A DNA stretch of 64,000 bases from Candidatus Rokuibacteriota bacterium (GTDB lineage: Bacteria; Methylomirabilota; Methylomirabilia; Rokubacteriales; CSP1-6), in assembly GCA_016184365.1 (NCBI GenBank), contig JACPCW010000072.1, positions 17,341-81,340 on the forward strand, written 5' to 3'. The notes under the pieces are model-generated. The model saw nothing but the letters and a program-made list of their open reading frames with translations. It was not told the origin of the DNA and made no database searches. The position numbers were made by a program, and so were the translations under genes. The first letter of the stretch is position 1. Each line of letters starts with the position of its first letter. Below, piece after piece: positions 36,327 to 44,916 of the stretch.

Positions 36327-37492
36327 GCCGCGCGTTCCGTGACGGCCGGCTGGCCGGTGGGCGCCCAGACGGACTCGGCGCCGGACGTGAGGAAGCGGAG
36401 GACGCCCCCGACGCCCGCCACGCTGACGACGCAGAAGTAGTAGGGCAGCGCCAGCCTGCCGATCGATCGCCCGCCGCGCTCGGCGAGATACCCGGCCAGG
36501 GCGAGCGCGTAGAAGCCGATCTGGCCGGCCATCGTCAGCGCATAGATCGTCGACTCGGCGGCCAGCGCCGCGTTCGTGACGAGCGCGGTCCCGAGGAAGA
36601 CGGCGGTGTTCCACCGCAAGGCGCGGTGGGACACGAGCATGAACGCGGCGCGCCACTGGCCGGCGGCGATCAGGCGGGGCAGCCACTCGCGAACGATGTG
36701 GATGCCCTGCGCGATGATCCGGACGTGACGCCGGAACTCCTGAGTACCGCCCTTCGACGGCGGCTCCATCGTGTAGGCCGCGCCATCGAAGCGGCAGAGC
36801 CCGCCGGCGAGCGCGACCTGGATCGGGTGCAGGAGATCGTTGACCTGCGCGCTCGCGAGGTCGCGGTAGACGTCGCGGCGCAGGGCGTAGATCGCGCCGT
36901 CGGCGCCGGCGAGGAAGCCGAGCCCGGCTTCGCCGGACTTCACGAGCTCCTCGAACCGCACGTAGCCGTTCGAGACCGCCTGCGCGTCCGCCGCGGCGCT
37001 CGACGCGTAGAGGCCCTGGCCGCTCACGAGCGACACGCGCGGGTCTTCGAACGGCGCCGCGAGGCGTGCCAGCGCCTCCGGACCGAAGAGCGCGTTCGCG
37101 TCGGTGAACACGAGCACGTCGCCGCTGGACGCCGCCACGGCGCGGTTCAGCGCGAGCGACTTGCCGCTCCGCGTGTCCTGGCGGAGCAGGCGAACGCGCA
37201 CGTCGGGATAGTGCGCGACGATCTCGTCGGTGGCGTCGGTCGAGCCGTCCGAGACGACGATGACCTCGAGCCGGTCCCACGGATACCGCTGGCGCAGCGT
37301 GCTGCGCAGCTTGGCCGCGATGCAGCGCGCTTCGTTGTAGGCGGCGACGATCACCGTGAGGCGTGGCAGCCGCCGGCGGGACGGCGCGGGCGGGCGGCGC
37401 CAGCGCCCGAGGGCGGTGACGAGCACGGGATACCCGACCCAGGTGTAGCCGACGGCGAGCGCGGCGAGCCAGAAGAGCGTGTCGACGATCAT
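36323..37492 (-). CDS. Membrane-bound glycosyltransferase family 2
   Basis: A 389-residue processive-type GT2: N-terminal membrane helix (LFWLAALAVGYTWVGYPVLV), GT-A domain (TVIVAAYNEARCI; VSDGSTDAT; VFTDANALFGPEAL; GADGAIYALRRDVY), and two to three C-terminal helices. It adds a sugar to the lipid-linked intermediate at the inner membrane. ATG at 37492 overlaps the GT4 stop. The ORF extension upstream to 37972 is antisense noise. Confidence 0.94.
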   Translation of the reverse strand: MIVDTLFWLAALAVGYTWVGYPVLVTALGRWRRPPAPSRRRLPRLTVIVAAYNEARCIAAKLRSTLRQRYPWDRLEVIVVSDGSTDATDEIVAHYPDVRVRLLRQDTRSGKSLALNRAVAASSGDVLVFTDANALFGPEALARLAAPFEDPRVSLVSGQGLYASSAAADAQAVSNGYVRFEELVKSGEAGLGFLAGADGAIYALRRDVYRDLASAQVNDLLHPIQVALAGGLCRFDGAAYTMEPPSKGGTQEFRRHVRIIAQGIHIVREWLPRLIAAGQWRAAFMLVSHRALRWNTAVFLGTALVTNAALAAESTIYALTMAGQIGFYALALAGYLAERGGRSIGRLALPYYFCVVSVAGVGGVLRFLTSGAESVWAPTGQPAVTERAA

Positions 37493-38613
37493 CGGCGGGG
37501 TTCTCCGAGGACGCTGCGATACACACGCGCCGTCGCTTCCACCTGCGTCGCGAGGTCGAATCGCCGGAGCACGCGCTCGCGTCCGGCGCGCCCGACGGCG
37601 CGCGCACGCTCCGGGTCGGCCAGCATCCGGACCAGCGCGCGGCCGAGCGCGGGCGGGTCCGCCGGCGGCACGAGCCAGCCGGTGACGTCCTCGTCGATGA
37701 CCTCGGGCGTGCCGTCGACGGCGGTCGCGACGACCGGGCACGCCATCGCGGACGCCTCGATCACGGTGAGCGGCATGCCCTCGTAGAGCGACGGCAGCGC
37801 GAGCCCGTCGAGCGTGTCGAGCAGGCGGGGAATGTCGCTGCGGAAGCCGAGGAAGACGACCGAGTCCGCGAGGCCGAGCGACCGCACCTGGCCCTCGAGC
37901 TCCGCGCGCAGCGAGCCGTCGCCGATGACGAGCAGCCGCGCGTCCGGATACTCGCGCACGACGGCCGGCCACGCGGCGAACAGGTACCGGTGACCCTTCT
38001 GGGTCTCGAGACGTCCGACGACCCCGACGACCGGAGCGACGCGGTCGATGCCGAGCTCCTTGCGGACCGTGTCGCGGTGGCCTCCCGGCGCGAACGCCGA
38101 GAGATCACGGCCGTTCGGCACGACGACGACTTTCGCCGCCGGGTAGCCCTTGCCCTCGACGAGGAAGCGCGCGGCCGCCTCCGAGACGGCGATGACGCGA
38201 TCGCAGAAGCGGGCGACGAGGCGATCGAGCACGAAGTTGCCGCTTCTCCGGCCCTGCCGCCAGCCCTCGCGCCCGTGATACGTCTCCACGACGCGCGGGA
38301 CGCCGGCGAGGCGTGCGAGCGGGGCGGCGACCGCCGTCGAGCGGAAGAGGTGCGCATTGACGATGTCCGGACACCAGCGGCGGAAGAAGGCGTCGAGGCG
38401 GCCGAGCTCGCGCGGCTCGAGCCAGCTCTCCGCCCGGACGGCCGTGGTATCGACGCGGACGCCGGCGAGATCGGGCGCCAAGGCGTCGAGGAGCGGCGCC
38501 GGCGCCGCGAGCGCCGTCTGGAATTCCCTCGGGTCGAGCCGCTGGAGCAGCGCGAGGACGACTTCCTCGACGCCGCCGCGCACCGGTGACGTCAGCGCGA
38601 AGCAGACCCTCAC
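37489..38613 (-). CDS. Glycosyltransferase family 4
   Basis: A 374-residue GT-B enzyme: N-terminal TSPVRGGVEEVVLALL (Gly-rich acceptor loop), ETYHGREGWRQG, RVIAVSEAAARFLVEGKG, donor side VVGVVGRLETQKGHRYL, and the E-x7-E motif ALPSLYEGMPLTVIEASAMACPV. GTG at 38613 overlaps the phosphodiesterase-type gene stop (GTGA). Part of the long exopolysaccharide operon; sugar specificity unknown. Confidence 0.94.
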   Translation of the reverse strand: MRVCFALTSPVRGGVEEVVLALLQRLDPREFQTALAAPAPLLDALAPDLAGVRVDTTAVRAESWLEPRELGRLDAFFRRWCPDIVNAHLFRSTAVAAPLARLAGVPRVVETYHGREGWRQGRRSGNFVLDRLVARFCDRVIAVSEAAARFLVEGKGYPAAKVVVVPNGRDLSAFAPGGHRDTVRKELGIDRVAPVVGVVGRLETQKGHRYLFAAWPAVVREYPDARLLVIGDGSLRAELEGQVRSLGLADSVVFLGFRSDIPRLLDTLDGLALPSLYEGMPLTVIEASAMACPVVATAVDGTPEVIDEDVTGWLVPPADPPALGRALVRMLADPERARAVGRAGRERVLRRFDLATQVEATARVYRSVLGEPRR

Positions 38614-39773
38614 GCCGCCGCCTCGTGGGGCGCGATCCCGAGATCCTCGAGCAGCACGCCGCGAACGCCGGTGATGTGATCGACGGCCTTGTCGACCGGC
38701 ACGTTCGAGAGCAGCACCGCATCCGCCGTCGGCTCGCTCGGGTGATAGCCGTGCATGCCGGCGAACCGGATGCGCCCCATGTGGCTCGGCGAGAGGAGCA
38801 CGCCGGGCTTCGCGAGGAACAGCATGTGGTAGTAGCGGCCGTCCTCGAACCAGATGCCGAGGCGCTCGAGCTCGGCGCGCGAGAGGAGCTGCCCGCACGG
38901 GTGCTCGACGAGGAGCTCGGTGAGCTTCGCGCGCGCGCGATCGTTCCAGACCCAGAACCGCGCCATCGTCGAATCGATCGCCGCGAGGTAATCGTCCGGG
39001 GCGTCGAGCCCGAGCGTCGCGATGTCGCGCGGCAGGTCGTACGTCCACCGGATGGGCGTCATGCCGTGGTCGGAGAACACGAACATGCGCACGTCGCGGC
39101 CGCTCTGGCGCGCGGCGTCCCACACGCCGCGGAGTCCCGCTTCGTACCACGCGAGCTGCTTCGCGACGCCGGCCTCGTCGTGGATGTTGAAGTGCAGGTA
39201 GTGATCGAGGCCGGAGAGGTACAGGAAGAGCACGCGCGCGTCGGTGGTGCGCGCGCGCTCCGGTGCGAGCGCCAGGATCTGCGCGTCGGTGTGGGCGTGG
39301 TAGTTGTAGCACTCCCACGTGATGCCGCGGCGCTCGAGGTCGTCGAAGAGCGACGGAGCATCGAGGCCGCCCGGCTGATAGATGTCGCGCTTCTCCGTCA
39401 TGTCGTAGAGCGGCAGGTGCGCGATCGGGTACGAGTGGATCGAGAAGTACCCGGTGTAGCCGGACAGGCGCCGCGACACGTGCTTGATCGCGCGGCGGGT
39501 GAACTTGTTCTCGACGAGCCCTTCCGGCAGCTTCGCGAGCGGGCGCATCCAGCGGAACGGCGACTGCCCGGGCGCGTGATAGAAGAGGTTCCAGTGCCCG
39601 TGCTCGGCCGGCGTCTTGCCGGTGAGGAGCGTCGGGATCGCGCCGGAGCTGTACCCGAGGATCGTCACCAGCCAGCGGCGGTCCGTGAGCACCTCGTCGA
39701 GGAACGGAGCGCGCTTCACCAGGTCCCAGCCCAGCGCGTCGACGAGCACGTAGATCGACAGCGGAGTCGACAT
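38610..39773 (-). CDS. Alkaline phosphatase superfamily / type I phosphodiesterase-like protein
   Basis: A 387-residue protein: VLVDALGWDLV gives the first metal-ligand Asp, SSGAIPTLLTGKTPAEHGHW carries the candidate nucleophile region, YLSGLDHYLHFN and VFSDHGMTPI supply the metal His/Asp residues, and GMHGYHPSEPTADAVLL the final His. No signal peptide is obvious. It likely hydrolyses a phosphodiester or phosphoglycerol-type linkage, perhaps modifying the polysaccharide or its carrier. ATG at 39773; eight bases after the nucleotidyltransferase gene. Confidence 0.9.
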   Translation of the reverse strand: MSTPLSIYVLVDALGWDLVKRAPFLDEVLTDRRWLVTILGYSSGAIPTLLTGKTPAEHGHWNLFYHAPGQSPFRWMRPLAKLPEGLVENKFTRRAIKHVSRRLSGYTGYFSIHSYPIAHLPLYDMTEKRDIYQPGGLDAPSLFDDLERRGITWECYNYHAHTDAQILALAPERARTTDARVLFLYLSGLDHYLHFNIHDEAGVAKQLAWYEAGLRGVWDAARQSGRDVRMFVFSDHGMTPIRWTYDLPRDIATLGLDAPDDYLAAIDSTMARFWVWNDRARAKLTELLVEHPCGQLLSRAELERLGIWFEDGRYYHMLFLAKPGVLLSPSHMGRIRFAGMHGYHPSEPTADAVLLSNVPVDKAVDHITGVRGVLLEDLGIAPHEAAA

Positions 39774-39781
39774 GGATCTCC

Positions 39782-41029
39782 TCAGGTGTTGCGCACGCAC
39801 CAGCGCCACAGGGCCGTGATCACCCCGCGCTCGGCGTCGGGGCGATGGCGGAGCGCTGCGCTTTGCACCGGAAGCAACGCCGCGATGCGACGCGGCGGAA
39901 TGGTTGGATGCACGAGGTTGAGATACGCGAGCGCCGCCGCGGCGTAGAGCAGGCCCCGCGGCGTGGACGTCAGGAACAGCCGCGCGGCGCGCAGCCGCGA
40001 CAGCGGGACGGGCGAGCGGCGGGGGTTCACCGCGAGCTTCGTCCAGTCCCACACGCGGCGCCGGAAGCTCGGCGTGCGCAGCCAGCGGCGGAGCAGACCC
40101 GGGACGTCGCCGTCGGTGTCGAGCAGCGCGGCGAGCTCCCAGCGGAGGAGCGCGGTGACGGCGGGAGCCGCGGTCGCCATGCGCGACCGGATCCACGCGC
40201 GCTGCGCGTCGAGCGTCATGTCGCCGGCGAGCACGCCGCTGCCGTCGCCCGGGGCGATCTTGAGCCGCGCGGCACGCTCGAGCTCGGGCACGAACGCCGG
40301 CGGCATCGCCGCGGCCAGCGACGGTGTTTCGGCGAGGAGCCGCGCGAAGGCCGCGGGCCGCGCTTCGTACGACGGCTCGTGGCGGCCGCTGAACGCGAGC
40401 GCCGATCCGGCGAGGTCGAGCATGAGCTTCAGGCGCTGATACGCGAGGTCCCACAGCGCCCGGCCGTCGAGCGTCGGCACGCGGTCCCACGCCTCGAGCT
40501 GCTCGATCGTCCGATTGAACAGGAGGTAGAGCGCGTCCGTCGGCGGAATCTTCTCGGGACCGAACTCGCGCACCAGCTTGACGATGTCGTGCGGTCCCCA
40601 CACCACCTTGCCGTGGCGGATCAGGTCGTACACGAAGATCGACGGAGACGCGTACCGGCGGAGGTACTCGATCCCGACCGGTCCGAATTCGACGTCGACT
40701 TCCACCTCGTCGCGGACGGCCTGGGTCGCGTCCTTCGCCCAGTCGGCCATGCGCGTGCGGTAGGCGTAGTAGTCGACCGCGCTCGCGAAGACGACGAGGA
40801 ATTCGATGTCGCCGAGGACGCGCAGGCGCCCGCCGGCGGACATGACGCTGCCTTCGCCGCGCGCGAAGCTGCCGGTGAGGATGAGCGCGGCGAGCTTGCC
40901 TTCGGGCAGGCGGTCGCGCAGCAGGTCGCACGCGCGCACGAGCGCGCGGCGGATGACCGCTTCGTGCCGCGGGTCGCGGCAGAGCGGGAAGTCGACGTTC
41001 GGCGCGTCGTTACGCGAGGAGGCGAGCAC
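39782..41029 (-). CDS. Nucleotidyltransferase-fold protein of unknown role
   Basis: A protein of about 415 residues. A pol-beta-type nucleotidyltransferase domain (LILTGSFARGEGSV; metal residues in DIEFLVVF and EVDVEFG) occupies the first 150 residues. A long helical domain with a hydrophobic patch near the C terminus (LLYAAAALAYLNLVHP) follows. It might transfer a nucleotide or act as a regulator; partners unknown. GTG at 41029 is preferred since the upstream GTG at 41056 would overlap the kinase gene by 47 bases. Confidence 0.8.
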   Translation of the reverse strand: MLASSRNDAPNVDFPLCRDPRHEAVIRRALVRACDLLRDRLPEGKLAALILTGSFARGEGSVMSAGGRLRVLGDIEFLVVFASAVDYYAYRTRMADWAKDATQAVRDEVEVDVEFGPVGIEYLRRYASPSIFVYDLIRHGKVVWGPHDIVKLVREFGPEKIPPTDALYLLFNRTIEQLEAWDRVPTLDGRALWDLAYQRLKLMLDLAGSALAFSGRHEPSYEARPAAFARLLAETPSLAAAMPPAFVPELERAARLKIAPGDGSGVLAGDMTLDAQRAWIRSRMATAAPAVTALLRWELAALLDTDGDVPGLLRRWLRTPSFRRRVWDWTKLAVNPRRSPVPLSRLRAARLFLTSTPRGLLYAAAALAYLNLVHPTIPPRRIAALLPVQSAALRHRPDAERGVITALWRWCVRNT

Positions 41030-41750
41030 CGGTCCGAACCTCCTCGCGCCCGGCACGGCGGGCGCGGATCAGGGCCGCGGCGACCTCCACGAGCGGCTCG
41101 AGCCGCCCGGTGTTTTTCAGCACGACGTCGGCGAGGGTCTTCGTCGGCTCGACGTAGCGCACGTGCGCCGGCATGACGGTCTCGGCGTACTGCCGCAGCA
41201 CCGACGCCGACGCGCGGCCGCGCTCGATCGTGTCGCGGGCGAGCCGACGGCGGAGGCGTAGCAGGCTCGGCGCGTCGACGAAGATCGCGAGATCCAGCAG
41301 CGCGCGGACCGCGGGGTCGTGGAGGAGCAGGATGCCGTCGACGAGCACGAAGGTGCGCGGCTCGACGGCGTCGGCATCGCCATCCCGCCGGTGCGTCACG
41401 AAGCAGTACCGCGGCGGGCACACGCGCTCACCACGACGAAGCCGCGCGAGATCGTCGCGGAACCGCAGCCCGTCGAGCGCGTCCGGCACGTCGAAGTCGA
41501 GCGCGGCGCGCTCGGTCTCGTCGAGATCACTGCGATCCCGGTAGTACGCGTCGTGGCAGAGCACCGACGTGTGCTCGCGCCCGAGCTCGTCGGCGACGAG
41601 CCGTACGAGCGTCGACTTGCCGCTGCCGCTCCCGCCGGTCACTCCGACCACGAACGGGGGGGCCCCGACATGGCCCCCCCGACCCCCCGACGCTCGACCG
41701 TCCCCGGGGAACCCGGGGCCGGTCTCGAATTCCGTGCGCTCTCCGCTCAT
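41010..41750 (-). CDS. Uridine kinase-like P-loop kinase with repeat-encoded N terminus
   Basis: A 246-residue P-loop kinase of the uridine kinase/phosphoribulokinase family: Walker A TGGSGSGKST at about 38-47, HDAYYRDRSDL, FDVPDALDG, and VLVDGILLLHDPAV. It would phosphorylate uridine or a similar small substrate. Start ATG overlaps the GT4 stop (ATGA). Residues about 10-31 (GPGFPGDGRASGGRGGHVGAP) are encoded by palindromic repeat R5, inserted in frame just after the coupled start. The kinase core is undisturbed. Confidence 0.88.
   Translation of the reverse strand: MSGERTEFETGPGFPGDGRASGGRGGHVGAPPFVVGVTGGSGSGKSTLVRLVADELGREHTSVLCHDAYYRDRSDLDETERAALDFDVPDALDGLRFRDDLARLRRGERVCPPRYCFVTHRRDGDADAVEPRTFVLVDGILLLHDPAVRALLDLAIFVDAPSLLRLRRRLARDTIERGRASASVLRQYAETVMPAHVRYVEPTKTLADVVLKNTGRLEPLVEVAAALIRARRAGREEVRTGARLLA
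41656..41720 (+). repeat. Two-hairpin palindromic element, copy R5
   Basis: GGGGGGGCCCCGACATGGCCCCCCC followed by GACCCCCCGACGCTCGACCGT and the stem CCCCGGG-GAA-CCCGGGG. It is inserted in frame near codon 10 of the reverse-strand kinase gene, opposite in orientation to that gene. Confidence 0.93.
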
Positions 41751-42922
41751 GCGGCCACCGAGACCGGGTGGCCGGCGGCGCCGGCCACCCGCTTCAGCAC
41801 GGCCTCGTACTGCGCCGCGATCGCGGACCAGCCGTAGCAGCGCTCGACGAGGTCGCGCGCATTCCGCGCGACCGTGTTCGCGACGACCGCGTGGCCCAGC
41901 AGGAGCACGACGGTCTCCGCGAGGTCGGCGTCGCGCTCGGCGACGAGCACGTGATGACCGGCGATCACGTCGGGCAGGGCGGCGGTCGTGCCGGGCGAGG
42001 CGACCACGGGCGTGCCGAGCGCCATGGCGTGCGGGACCAGGCTGCGCCGTGCCGCGGCGGCGTCGAACGGGCTCACGGCCGCGGCGGCGCTCCAGAAGCT
42101 CGGCCGGATGTCGCCGACCGGCGCGACGATGCGCACGGCGTCGAGATGCGCGAGCCGCCGTGCGCCGCCGACGGGCGCGGTGGCGACGAGGATCATCTCG
42201 GCGCGCGGACGGACGCGGCGGATGCGCGGCAGCACCGACGTCGCGAAGCGATACGCGGCGTCGGCGTGCGGCCGGAACCCGAGATCGCCGGCGAAGACGA
42301 TGCGATCGGTGTCACCGCTGCGGCGGAACGTGTAGCGGCCGAGGTCGAGGCCGGGCGGCACGACGTCGACGCGCGCCAGCGGCACGTGGCGGCCGAGCAG
42401 CGCGCGGTCTGCGTACGACGGCACGATGCACGACGCCGCCTTCGCGAACCAGCGGTGCGCCCACGCGTCGGCGCCCCGATCCGTGAACCAGCCCGCGAGC
42501 CGGTCGAGCGGCGAGCGGACGAGGCGCCCGGCGAGGTCGGACAGTCGCGCGGCGTGCGGCGTGAGGACGCACGCCGCCGGCGTCGCGGCGGCGAGCGGCG
42601 CGATCATCGCGCCGTGCAGGTACACGACGTCCGGCATGAAGCCGCGCACGCGGCGCTCGAACGCCGCCTGCAGGCCGGTCAGCCCGACGTCGGGATCGCC
42701 GGAGAGGGGACGGCGCCAGCGCGCCGCCGGGAGCACCTCGGCGAACGCGGCGCGGCGTCCAGGCCAGCGCCGCTGCAGATCCGTGTCGATGGGATCCGCG
42801 GTCGCGAGCACACCGACTTCGTGGCTCGCGGCGAAGGCGCACAGCAGCTGCGCGGCGTCGGCTCGCGCCGTGTCGGGACACGGAAGGTATGGCGCCCGCT
42901 CGGAAACGAAGAGGATCCGCAC
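41747..42922 (-). CDS. Glycosyltransferase family 1/4
   Basis: A 391-residue GT-B protein: N-terminal RILFVSERAPYLPCPDTARADAAQLL, middle CIVPSYADRALL, donor domain RIVFAGDLGFRPHADAAYRFA, and C-terminal GTPVVASPGTTAALPDV. It resembles the XrtA-locus glycosyltransferases that begin with RILFVSxRxPYPP. Start is GTG at 42922, four bases after the deacetylase stop. Its stop is coupled to the kinase gene. Confidence 0.92.
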   Translation of the reverse strand: MRILFVSERAPYLPCPDTARADAAQLLCAFAASHEVGVLATADPIDTDLQRRWPGRRAAFAEVLPAARWRRPLSGDPDVGLTGLQAAFERRVRGFMPDVVYLHGAMIAPLAAATPAACVLTPHAARLSDLAGRLVRSPLDRLAGWFTDRGADAWAHRWFAKAASCIVPSYADRALLGRHVPLARVDVVPPGLDLGRYTFRRSGDTDRIVFAGDLGFRPHADAAYRFATSVLPRIRRVRPRAEMILVATAPVGGARRLAHLDAVRIVAPVGDIRPSFWSAAAAVSPFDAAAARRSLVPHAMALGTPVVASPGTTAALPDVIAGHHVLVAERDADLAETVVLLLGHAVVANTVARNARDLVERCYGWSAIAAQYEAVLKRVAGAAGHPVSVAA

Positions 42923-42926
42923 CCGC

Positions 42927-43790
42927 TTACCCGAGGCTCGCGGCCGCCGTCAGGCGGCGCGGCGTCGCGACCTCGGGCCACGCACGCGCGATCGACGTGA
43001 ACGAGAAGCTCTGCAGCAGCATCGCGAGCTTCTCCGTCGCCGCGGCGAGGCCCACGTAGTGCCGGAACCGTGCGCGCGCGCTCATCGGCGGGCGCGGCTG
43101 GTCCGGATCGAATTCCCACGGATGCACGAAGAGCACGAGCGGAGCCGCGTCGCGGCGGTTGACCCGCGCGAGCGCGGCGCGGATCAGCGCACCCGGGAAC
43201 AGCCGGAAGAACCCGCCACCGACCGGCAGGTTCACGCCGGCGAACCGCGCCGTGCCGACCGGAACCTCCATGAGGCCCTCGGGCAGCGGATGCGGAAAGC
43301 GCGGCGCGTCGGGAAAGCCGTAGCGGTCGTGCGCGATCGGATTCACGCTCGAGTCGTAGGCGTGGCCTTCGTCGGCAAGGATCTCGAACGCCCAGCGCGT
43401 GTCCGGACGGATCGAGTAGTTCGGGGCGCGGTAGCCGACCACGCCCTGGCCGGACGCCTGCTCGAGCGCGTGCCGCGCGCGGCGCACGTCGGTGCGGAAG
43501 CGATCCGGCCCCTGCTCGTACGCGAGGCTGTGGTCCCAGCCGTGCGAGGCGAGCTCGTGGCCGCGGGTCACGATCTCGCGGACGAGCCGCGGATGACGCT
43601 CGGCGACGACGCCGAGCGTGAAGAACGTCGCCCGTGCGCCGTGGGCGTCGAGGAGATCGAGCAGGTACCGGGTCTCGGGGACGACGCGGCTCGGCAGTCG
43701 CCGCACCGCGTCGCCGAGCGCCTCGGCGAACTCGACCGAATTCCAGTACTCCTCGACGTCCACGGTGAGGACGTTGGTGCGATCAGTCAA
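42927..43790 (-). CDS. Polysaccharide deacetylase with C-terminal DUF3473 (XrtA type)
   Basis: A 287-residue NodB-type deacetylase: LTVDVEEYWNS holds the catalytic Asp pair, GHELASHGWDHSL the metal His residues, and GYRAPNYSIRPDTRWAFEIL is followed by the DUF3473 extension (LVLFVHPWEFDP). It removes acetyl groups from the exopolysaccharide. The true start is TTG at 43790: GGAGG lies eight bases upstream and the protein overlaps the tyrosine kinase gene by eight bases. The longer ATG ORF is an out-of-frame read of the kinase gene. Confidence 0.94.
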   Translation of the reverse strand: MTDRTNVLTVDVEEYWNSVEFAEALGDAVRRLPSRVVPETRYLLDLLDAHGARATFFTLGVVAERHPRLVREIVTRGHELASHGWDHSLAYEQGPDRFRTDVRRARHALEQASGQGVVGYRAPNYSIRPDTRWAFEILADEGHAYDSSVNPIAHDRYGFPDAPRFPHPLPEGLMEVPVGTARFAGVNLPVGGGFFRLFPGALIRAALARVNRRDAAPLVLFVHPWEFDPDQPRPPMSARARFRHYVGLAAATEKLAMLLQSFSFTSIARAWPEVATPRRLTAAASLG

Positions 43791-44907
43791 CGAGTCCGCC
43801 TCCGAGCTTGAAGCTGACGTACTTCCGCCAGCCGTCCGGCTCTTCGGCCACGGCCGCGCCGTTGCGATCGTCGTCGTTGAAGACGAGACCGAGCACGCGG
43901 TGCCGGCCGATCGTGTCGAGCCCGTCGACGAGCCCCTCACGCGGCGTGCGGTTGGCGCGCACGATCATCACGAAGCCGTCGACGGCGTCGCGGAGGATGC
44001 CGACGTCGGGGAACAGCAGCACCGGCGGGGTATCGACGACGACGAAGTCGAAGCGGGTCCGCAGCGTCTGGAAGAGCTGGGTGAACCGCGGCGACTTCAG
44101 GAGCTCGTACGGCATCGACGACACCGGACCGGCGGGCACCACCGAGAAAGCGATGCTCGACGGCTTCTCGATGACGTCGTCGGGCGTCAGACCGGCGTCG
44201 AGCAGATAGCTCGAGATGCCCCGGGCGGACGCGAGGCCGAGGTAATCGGCCACGCGCGGGTGGCGCAGGTCGGCGTCGACGAGCACGACCTTCGCGTCGG
44301 GCGCCTGACCGAGCGCGCCGGCCAGGTTGATCGCGCTGATCGTCTTGCCTTCGCCGCGGCCCGCGCTGGAGACCGCGACGACGTGCAGGCCGCGCTCGCG
44401 ACGGAAGTTCTCGATCGCCAGACGCACGGTGCGGTACTGCTCGGCCGCGAAGCCCGTCGGCGCGAGCAGGCTGACCAGGTGGTCATCGAGCTGACCCGCC
44501 TCGCGGATCTGCGACGACGTGTCGCCGACGAAGATGTCGGCGTGGCGGCTCTTCTTCTTCGACCGCGCCATCGGCGAGCCGAAGGTGCGCATCGGGTCGG
44601 CCGGCTTCTCCGGCGCGGTCACGGTCTCGGCGCGCGCCGCGGGGCGCGTGTCCATCACGGCCGGCGCGGTCGCCGCCTCGGCTCGCGGCGCCGGCGCGGC
44701 GCGCAGCGCGGAGTCGAGACGGGCGTGGGGTTCCCCCACGGCCGTCGAGCGTCGGGGGGGCGGGGGGGCCATCTCGGGGCCCTCCCGGTCAATGATCGCG
44801 TCCGCCGTCGGCGTGGTGGGCTCGGCCGGCCCGGTCGGTCCTCCGACCGTCTCGGCCTGCGCCCGCTCCCTCTCGGCGTTCTCCAGGGCTTGGAAGAACT
44901 TGCTCAC
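43783..44907 (-). CDS. XrtA-associated BY-kinase-like ATPase (CpsD/CapB family)
   Basis: A 374-residue protein: MSKFFQALENAERERA start typical of PEP-CTERM tyrosine autokinases, Walker A SSAGRGEGKTISAINLAGAL, Walker A' VVLVDADLRHP, and Walker B FVVVDTPPVL. The C terminus lacks a clear tyrosine cluster. It would control chain length with the Wzz-like protein at 45888. Residues about 41-68 in the poorly conserved linker (REGPEMAPPPPRRSTAVGEP...) are encoded by palindromic repeat R6, inserted in frame between the N-terminal helix and the ATPase. Start GTG at 44907. Confidence 0.9.
   Translation of the reverse strand: MSKFFQALENAERERAQAETVGGPTGPAEPTTPTADAIIDREGPEMAPPPPRRSTAVGEPHARLDSALRAAPAPRAEAATAPAVMDTRPAARAETVTAPEKPADPMRTFGSPMARSKKKSRHADIFVGDTSSQIREAGQLDDHLVSLLAPTGFAAEQYRTVRLAIENFRRERGLHVVAVSSAGRGEGKTISAINLAGALGQAPDAKVVLVDADLRHPRVADYLGLASARGISSYLLDAGLTPDDVIEKPSSIAFSVVPAGPVSSMPYELLKSPRFTQLFQTLRTRFDFVVVDTPPVLLFPDVGILRDAVDGFVMIVRANRTPREGLVDGLDTIGRHRVLGLVFNDDDRNGAAVAEEPDGWRKYVSFKLGGGLVD
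44724..44787 (-). repeat. Two-hairpin palindromic element, copy R6, inside the kinase gene
   Basis: Minus-strand reading: GGGAGGGCCCCGAGATGGCCCCCCCG then CCCCCCCGACGCTCGACGGC and the stem CGTGGGG-GAA-CCCCACG. The core has one change (GAGATGG for GACATGG). It is in frame inside the tyrosine kinase gene. Confidence 0.9.
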
Positions 44908-44916
44908 GGCATCCTC

